In this document: positions 6,613 through 9,322 of the stretch, piece after piece
Layout: each line of letters begins with the position of its first letter
Position numbering within the stretch: the first letter of the stretch is position 1
Source of the DNA: Desulfurococcales archaeon
GTDB taxonomy: Archaea; Thermoproteota; Thermoprotei_A; Sulfolobales; NBVN01
NCBI GenBank assembly: GCA_027083115.1
Contig: JALWQN010000008.1
Span: 1-9,322 of the forward strand
DNA length: 9,322 nucleotides
Direction of reading: 5' to 3'
Notes under the pieces: generated by a model
What the model was told of the DNA's origin: nothing
Databases searched by the model: none
The model's input: the letters and a program-made list of their open reading frames with translations, nothing else
Made by a program: the position numbers and the translations under genes

Positions 6613-7911
6613 TTAACTTATCTTGTGCTTGATAAAGTAAGACAAGATTAGTAAGGCCACACCAGCAATAAATAGTCCTATACTTCTCCCTATAAAAGTA
6701 CCTAATGGACTCGATGACCTATTTATTTCTTGGGATATCGTCACCCCACCCGCAATAGTTTTGTTAACGTTAAGATGCTCTCCCGTAATTGAGGCATTAA
6801 CTTTTTCGTAAGAAGATACATTTAGCCCCACTTCACTCATAGAGATAGGTGTTTCGTAGAACTTATAAAATAGATTAATGGGCGTGAGATTTAGTATTTT
6901 CCCAACAAACTTAAGGGTGGAGCATCCTGACATGCAGGCTTCCAGAAATTTTCCTGAATTGCTTATGTACAGCAAATGATGGTCTTTAACAAAAAAGTAG
7001 TTGCTCTTAAGGTCGAGAGAACAGATGCTTTCGTTAGTTATCAATACTTTAGAGCTATTCTCCAAACACGCTAGTACGAACCATGAAGTATTTCCTTTTT
7101 TAATGATCTGGGAATCACTATACTTCCCTTCAATTCTCTTCAATAATAAGCTATTATCCACAAGTTTGCTCAAATACAGTGCATCCCTCTTTTCAATCAA
7201 AAGATAAACCTTTTCAGTAGAATTTGTGAGTAATCCCTTAACAACAAAGTTGCTATTACTTAGTGAAGTAAATGACGATGTAGTAACATACATTCGCCAA
7301 CTTAGGATTGTTGTCGCCTCACTATCTTGAACCACTATTGAGGGAAAATAAATTCCTTTCCAATAAGCATCCCCAACAATTATGGTTTCTTTTTCCCCGA
7401 CCGCAATATCGCGAAAGTATGTAGGTACTGAAATATTATGTAGGGAAGCACTATATATAAATCCTTTACTTAGCTCAGAGTCTGAGTCAATAATGAGTTC
7501 TAGCCCATCATAAGTAACACCTTCCTTAATGTATCCTACACAAATTACTTTTCCTTTAATTGAAGATAGTGAAAATAACACACCACTTTTATTAGGTATA
7601 TAGTAAACTTTAGCTAACGATAAGTTTAGGGGATCAAGAATAAAAAGTGATGGATGCCCACGGAATGTGCCCACTAAATAAAGTAGATGACCATCAAATA
7701 ACCCGCTAATTATTGATGTATTAGGGAATGATTCAATGAGCGATACGCCATTATTGAAAAACACACGTAAGTCGTGACTTTCAACAACAATAATGTTCTT
7801 GTCTTTCTGGATAACTATAGGAGTAGTTCCTGAACGAGTTTCGGGAAAGAGACCAATAACAATAAAGAGCAAAACCACAAGCGGGAAGATTAAGGTAGTA
7901 CGTGCTCTCAT
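6613..7911 (-). CDS. Sequon-rich, membrane-anchored extracellular protein, function unknown
   Basis: Not a family I can name. From ATG 7911 the protein has 432 residues: a basic N terminus (MRARTT) and a hydrophobic signal segment of about 18 residues, a long beta-rich body, and one C-terminal membrane helix ending in KHKIS. This fits an exported protein held by its C-terminal anchor with a short cytoplasmic tail. The body has 13 N-x-S/T sequons, strongly suggesting heavy N-glycosylation outside the cell. Segments such as GHLLYLVGTFRGHPSLFILD resemble beta-propeller blade repeats, but they are diverged. There are few Cys, two of them in CMSGC. TTG 7923 (four codons earlier) is an alternative start; it abuts the GGTAGG, while ATG 7911 has GGTTGG upstream. 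The membrane-protein gene is 67 nt upstream on the same strand; ribB follows after 60 nt. Confidence 0.8.
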   Translation of the reverse strand: MRARTTLIFPLVVLLFIVIGLFPETRSGTTPIVIQKDKNIIVVESHDLRVFFNNGVSLIESFPNTSIISGLFDGHLLYLVGTFRGHPSLFILDPLNLSLAKVYYIPNKSGVLFSLSSIKGKVICVGYIKEGVTYDGLELIIDSDSELSKGFIYSASLHNISVPTYFRDIAVGEKETIIVGDAYWKGIYFPSIVVQDSEATTILSWRMYVTTSSFTSLSNSNFVVKGLLTNSTEKVYLLIEKRDALYLSKLVDNSLLLKRIEGKYSDSQIIKKGNTSWFVLACLENSSKVLITNESICSLDLKSNYFFVKDHHLLYISNSGKFLEACMSGCSTLKFVGKILNLTPINLFYKFYETPISMSEVGLNVSSYEKVNASITGEHLNVNKTIAGGVTISQEINRSSSPLGTFIGRSIGLFIAGVALLILSYFIKHKIS

Positions 7912-7978
7912 ATGTCTATCCAACCTACCTATAGACTTAAAACATTTTTGTTAACGATTATTATAACTCATCATACTA

Positions 7979-8743
7979 CTAGATAGTATCTTCTTTCGCC
8001 CCACCTTCCACTTTAATGTTTCTTAGTTTTCCATATCTCTTAAGAATATCAATAATTCTGTCAACCGACTTAGTGTATAATCTATATTTAACAGTGACCT
8101 TACCTTTCTTCTCCTCAAACTGAACAAACTTTCTTGAGCGATTAGCAATAACTCTGTACGGTACATCACCGGCAGGAAATTTCATTGTTAGGCCCATACC
8201 TAGTAATCCCTTATCATATATTTCATAACTATTAAGGACTTGCACAACTTCCTGCATACCTCTACGACTAATTAAGTTTGTTCCCATTACAAACGCATAA
8301 GGTGTTTCGTAGCCCAGTAGATAAACAATTATTTTAGTAGCTATATCGGCCCCTGAAGAGATCTTGCCAGCATAACCGAAATATATAGGATACCATGCGA
8401 ACGTAGCTATCAAAATAATGAAGCTGAGGAAAGTGTATTTCATCATTGGCTTCAGTTCCTTCACCAATTCCTTATCCCTAACTTGGAGCTGTCTAATTTC
8501 GTCTGACTTACTCTTGTAGAGAAGCCTTCCAGTCTTAATTTCTTTGGCTTCCTTACTTGTTATATGCTTAAGCTGACTCCTCATCATGAAATACATATAA
8601 ACAAACATTACAGCTATGAAGATCATGAACCAGTAGCTTAGGTATTGTGGATAGAAAACATTCAGTATTGTGAGAACAACAATAATTATTTGACCGTAAG
8701 TCAGTGAGAGGATCCACTGTTTCCTACTCATTTGAAACGACAT
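7979..8743 (-). CDS. Integral membrane protein, archaeal DUF2208-like (tentative)
   Basis: A 254-residue membrane protein. Hydrophobic segments: about 11-31, 35-54 and 103-122, with a weaker one at 135-157. Between TM2 and TM3 is a charged helical stretch (55-102, rich in Lys/Glu, ending KELKPMMKYTF). After the last segment comes a soluble domain (about 159-254) of strands then a helix (VDRIIDILKRYGKL), somewhat like a PH-type fold. The overall look recalls archaeal predicted membrane proteins of the DUF2208 type; that is from memory and unverified. Two hydrophobic segments, a charged helical arm, then membrane helices is also vaguely like Oxa1/EMC3-type insertases. ATG 8743 has GGGGGAG at 6 nt; a second ATG at codon 5 is weaker. 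It is first in a run with the surface-protein gene and diverges from the winged-helix gene. Function unknown. Confidence 0.75.
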   Translation of the reverse strand: MSFQMSRKQWILSLTYGQIIIVVLTILNVFYPQYLSYWFMIFIAVMFVYMYFMMRSQLKHITSKEAKEIKTGRLLYKSKSDEIRQLQVRDKELVKELKPMMKYTFLSFIILIATFAWYPIYFGYAGKISSGADIATKIIVYLLGYETPYAFVMGTNLISRRGMQEVVQVLNSYEIYDKGLLGMGLTMKFPAGDVPYRVIANRSRKFVQFEEKKGKVTVKYRLYTKSVDRIIDILKRYGKLRNIKVEGGAKEDTI

Positions 8744-8749
8744 TCTTTT

Positions 8750-8756
8750 CTCCCCC
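8750..8756 (-). promoter_or_regulatory. Ribosome binding site of the membrane-protein gene
   Basis: Minus-strand GGGGGAG ends 6 nt before ATG 8743. It favours this ATG over the in-frame ATG four codons later. Confidence 0.6.
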
Positions 8757-8790
8757 TAACAGATACCTTGATAATTTGCTACATCACCTT

Positions 8791-8799
8791 TATGTATTT
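8791..8799 (-). promoter_or_regulatory. Possible TATA element of the membrane-protein gene
   Basis: Minus-strand AAATACATA is centred about 52 nt upstream of the ATG, leaving room for a leader of about 25-30 nt with the ribosome binding site. The match to an archaeal TATA box is only moderate. Confidence 0.3.
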
Positions 8800-8839
8800 A
8801 GTAGGTCCAGACTTCTATTACGATTTCCATAAGTGAACT

Positions 8840-8905
8840 CTTAAATATTAAGTAACCGCCGAAATAAAGTATTACTTTATCAGGCAAGTATTTTTGAGAT
8901 TACTT
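8840..8905. promoter_or_regulatory. Palindrome cluster in the divergent intergenic region, possible operators
   Basis: This lies in the 234-bp gap between the membrane-protein and winged-helix genes. It contains CTTAA-ATA-TTAAG (8840-8852) and the 17-bp palindrome ATAAAGTA-T-TACTTTAT (8864-8880). AAGTA half-sites fall at 8850-8854, 8867-8871 and 8886-8890, and on the other strand at 8873-8877 and 8901-8905. It sits just upstream of the TATA-like element at 8915-8925 of the winged-helix gene, so autoregulation is an attractive guess. The rest of the gap shows no gene or structured RNA that I can see. Confidence 0.45.
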
Positions 8906-8914
8906 AACAGGACA

Positions 8915-8925
8915 TAATATTTATT
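8915..8925 (+). promoter_or_regulatory. TATA-like promoter of the winged-helix gene
   Basis: ATAATATTTAT is centred about 58 nt upstream of ATG 8978. With normal spacing the transcript would begin near 8945 and carry a leader of about 30 nt with GGTGGTGAG before the start. A TTG at 8924 that opens the frame lies inside this element, so it is unlikely to be the start. Confidence 0.45.
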
Positions 8926-8977
8926 GAGGGACTCTCCTTTTATGGGGTTAAGGCCATATTTTCTTTTTGGTGGTGAG

Positions 8978-9298
8978 ATGGAGGAGCTACCTGAACCACT
9001 AAAAATACTCAGGGTTATCGGCGAATATAAAGAAATTAAAGGTAGGATTACAGTCCATAAACTAATCCATAACCTGCAGAAAAAAAGAAGTGTTGATTCA
9101 GGATACAGGTTCATCACTTACTCTTTCGGCCCTTACTCGAAAGAACTAGAAGAAGATCTTAAAATGCTTGAATCATTGGGCCTGATTGCTGAAGTTAAGG
9201 AAGGTGATGGTACAGCAATAAAGATTACGAAAAGAGGACTTGAAATAATAAAGAACTTAAGGAACGCAAAAAGCACTTACTCGAAAATTCCTATTTAG
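8978..9298 (+). CDS. Small winged-helix domain protein, probable transcription regulator
   Basis: 106 residues. Pattern: LKILRVIGEYKEIKGRITVHKLIHNLQ (helices with a basic turn), then YRFITYSFGPYSKELEEDL, LKMLESLGLI, a short acidic wing and a TxxG-type strand (IKITKRGLEIIKNL). The tract Y-x-F-GPYS-x-E-L-x-x-D-L followed by an L-x-x-x-G-L-I helix recurs in archaeal winged-helix proteins resembling the YwgA/Panacea-associated fold; this is family recollection, not proof. ATG 8978 follows GGTGGTGAG directly. The in-frame ATG at 8942 lacks a ribosome binding site, and TTG 8924 overlaps the TATA-like element. It diverges from the membrane-protein gene, and palindromes lie in between. Target genes and ligand are unknown. 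Confidence 0.75.
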   Translation: MEELPEPLKILRVIGEYKEIKGRITVHKLIHNLQKKRSVDSGYRFITYSFGPYSKELEEDLKMLESLGLIAEVKEGDGTAIKITKRGLEIIKNLRNAKSTYSKIPI

Positions 9299-9322
9299 TG
9301 ATCGAGGTTAATTCCTTAATGG
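9298..9322 (+). CDS. Possible start of the next gene, truncated by the window edge
   Basis: The winged-helix stop TAG shares its G with a GTG (TAGTG). The GTG frame stays open for eight codons to the edge (starting MIEVNSLM). Stop-start overlap of this kind often marks translational coupling in an operon. No ribosome binding site is obvious and the fragment is too short to identify, so this could be chance. Confidence 0.3.

Noticed and set aside
7001..7207. Plus-strand frame of 68 codons inside the surface-protein gene
   Set aside because: Antisense to the sequon-rich protein; short, with no ribosome binding site and no motif.
8744..8977. Possible small RNA or riboswitch in the largest intergenic gap
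   Set aside because: No tRNA-like, box C/D-like or extended stem structure was visible. The palindromes are better read as protein-binding DNA sites.
8872..9117. Minus-strand frame overlapping the winged-helix gene
   Set aside because: It covers the promoter region and the first part of the winged-helix gene, has no recognisable domain, and the plus-strand product has a coherent fold pattern.

Overview
The window looks like chromosome from a thermophilic archaeon, most likely a member of the Thermoproteota/TACK group. This rests on the archaeal form of inositol-phosphate synthase, a stand-alone RibB not fused to RibA, frequent TTG and GTG starts preceded by GGAGGTGATC-like ribosome binding sites, AT-rich TATA/BRE-type promoters, and a surface protein crowded with N-glycosylation sequons. 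No tRNA, rRNA, CRISPR array, insertion sequence or phage gene was seen. Coding density is high. The longest gene-free stretch is 234 bases (8744-8977), and it holds regulatory-looking palindromes. The lineage call is inference and cannot be narrowed from this window.

Left part, plus strand (1-5083): the 3' nine-tenths of a type II (Ca2+-ATPase-like) P-type cation pump, cut by the left edge; a small single-domain cupin; a myo-inositol-phosphate synthase with its own promoter, a strong ribosome binding site and a perfect inverted repeat over the TATA region; and a plant-type (Ntn-hydrolase) isoaspartyl peptidase/asparaginase starting 41 nt after it.

Middle, minus strand (5086-7911): three genes read right to left. 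They are a sequon-rich secreted and membrane-anchored surface protein, ribB (3,4-dihydroxy-2-butanone-4-phosphate synthase, riboflavin pathway), and, 27 nt behind ribB, an uncharacterised protein with a ribbon-helix-helix-like N terminus, a long coiled coil and a globular C-terminal domain. This last gene ends tail-to-tail with the asparaginase, with two bases between the stop codons.

Right part: a four-segment membrane protein (minus, 7979-8743) lies upstream of the surface protein. Across an intergenic region it faces a small winged-helix protein (plus, 8978-9298). The intergenic region carries a 17-bp palindrome and several AAGTA half-sites. A further reading frame appears to begin at a GTG overlapping the regulator's stop codon and runs off the right edge.

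Most of the window is ordinary archaeal metabolism and transport. The parts least explained are the coiled-coil protein behind ribB, the membrane protein/surface glycoprotein pair, and the palindromic operator-like DNA upstream of the inositol-phosphate synthase and of the winged-helix gene.
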